From the NCBI GenBank assembly GCA_021791715.1, contig JAJYWB010000011.1, forward strand, positions 1 through 64,000: DNA of 64,000 bases. Direction: 5' to 3'. Under the pieces are notes generated by a model, which worked only from the letters and a program-made list of their open reading frames with translations, was not told the DNA's origin and ran no database searches. This stretch comes from Planctomycetota bacterium (GTDB taxonomy: Bacteria > Planctomycetota > Planctomycetia > Isosphaerales > Isosphaeraceae). Shown piece by piece: positions 63,448-64,000 of this stretch. Made by a program: the position numbers and the translations under genes. Within the stretch, counting starts at the first letter, position 1, and every line of letters begins with the position of its first letter.

Positions 63448-64000
63448 GGTTGATCGCCTCGAATGGCCGCGGCTTCCTCGGTGATGTCGATCCCCACGGG
63501 GCACCAAGTGACGCATCGGCCGCAGCCGACACACCCTGAAACACCGTACTGATCGACCCAGCTCGCCAGCTTGTGCGTGAGCCACTGGCGGTAACGCGAA
63601 CGGATATCGGGACGATTATTTCCGCCAGCCATATGCGCGTGATCGGGATTGAAGCAAGAATCCCATTGTCTGATCTTTTCAGACGAGGCGCCGTCGAGGC
63701 TGGGAACGTCTTCGAGCGCGTGGCAGAAGCACGTGGGGCATACCATCGTGCAGTTCGTGCACGAAAGGCACCGCTCGGCGACTTGATCCCAACGCGGATG
63801 TTCCAGATTCTGATACAAGATATCGGGTAAACCGTTTAAATTTAAAGAACGCTTCATGCTGTTACGCGTTTTATCGACGATTCGAGCCGCGGCGCCGAGA
63901 TCGGAACCGGCGGCGGGTCGGCTTTTGATTCCGTCGCAAATCGCCGCGCCTCGCGGGGTCGCGATTTCGACCAGGAATTCGCTTTCAAGCTCGGTGAGCG
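63444..64000 (-). CDS. hydB: Group 3b hydrogenase 4Fe-4S (beta) subunit, partial
   Basis: Partial; the 5' end is beyond the window. The frame stays open to 64000 without a stop, and upstream of an internal Met at 63857 it reads [17 protein letters not shown] family sequence, so 63857 is not the true start. [30 protein letters not shown] and [18 protein letters not shown] give two 4Fe-4S clusters. HydB (about 340 residues when complete) carries electrons between HydG and the other subunits in group 3b enzymes. First visible gene of the operon. Confidence 0.93.
   Translation of the reverse strand, partial: LTELESEFLVEIATPRGAAICDGIKSRPAAGSDLGAAARIVDKTRNSMKRSLNLNGLPDILYQNLEHPRWDQVAERCLSCTNCTMVCPTCFCHALEDVPSLDGASSEKIRQWDSCFNPDHAHMAGGNNRPDIRSRYRQWLTHKLASWVDQYGVSGCVGCGRCVTWCPVGIDITEEAAAIRGDQP

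Overview
The window looks like a piece of a planctomycete chromosome (probably order Isosphaerales/Gemmatales; inference). Indicators are a high-GC sequence (about 60 % by eye), a secreted protein with a planctomycete-type LEPR-XLL N-terminus (32692-34956), a giant TIM barrel/cytochrome c/beta-propeller/copper protein (8594-12796), a Tat-exported Gfo/Idh/MocA protein, bacterial tetrahydromethanopterin (H4MPT) synthesis genes, and dispersed hairpin repeats with GGCTCACCAGGAGGTTCGCCCTCCC-type arms. No rRNA, tRNA, transposase or CRISPR array was seen.

Layout. 1-715: non-coding repeats. 716-6987: hldE (heptose kinase/adenylyltransferase) and two related membrane-anchored proteins. 7148-12796: a divergent pair, an FAD oxidoreductase and the 1400-residue multidomain protein. 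12797-14209: repeat-rich gap. 14210-18886: a minus-strand run hisF-pilT-pilB-like-cvpA. 19138-22632: amidase, zinc-ribbon membrane protein and SRPBCC protein. 23032-28825: oxidoreductase, Uma2 protein, then a tightly coupled H4MPT set (DUF6513/dihydropteroate synthase-like, DUF447, beta-RFAP synthase). 28887-38036: PPi-type phosphofructokinase, membrane acyltransferase-like protein, an AT-rich island, the LEPR-XLL protein, aminotransferase, an unknown protein and DUF488. 38351-43982: a five-gene overlapping operon (alpha/alpha toroid protein, DUF362, two GT87 glycosyltransferases, one GT2). 44331-52198: a Tad/Flp pilus locus. 52249-64000 (minus strand): a group 3b [NiFe]-hydrogenase operon, read as hydB (cut by the window edge)-hydG-hydD-hydA-protease-hypA-hypB-hypF-hypC-hypD-hypE-CoA-disulfide reductase/rhodanese.

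How they work together. The hydrogenase operon carries all structural subunits and nearly all maturation factors, so it should give a cytoplasmic NAD(P)-linked hydrogenase. The terminal CoA-disulfide reductase/rhodanese suggests a link to sulfur or persulfide. The H4MPT genes belong to C1 transfer. The Tad genes build a fimbria with two different pilins, and the pilT/pilB-like pair points to a further type IV-type machine.

The most striking cross-cutting signal is in-frame minisatellites inside unrelated genes. Units are 36 bp at 4079, 42 bp at 21361, 30 bp at 26761, 27 bp at 28085 and 30 bp at 59451, plus a 15-bp array at 38227 at the end of a glycosyltransferase gene. Intergenic arrays use units that are not multiples of three (47 and 118 bp). 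Two of the in-frame arrays lie in the neighbouring H4MPT genes and one gives HypA an Asn-rich tail.
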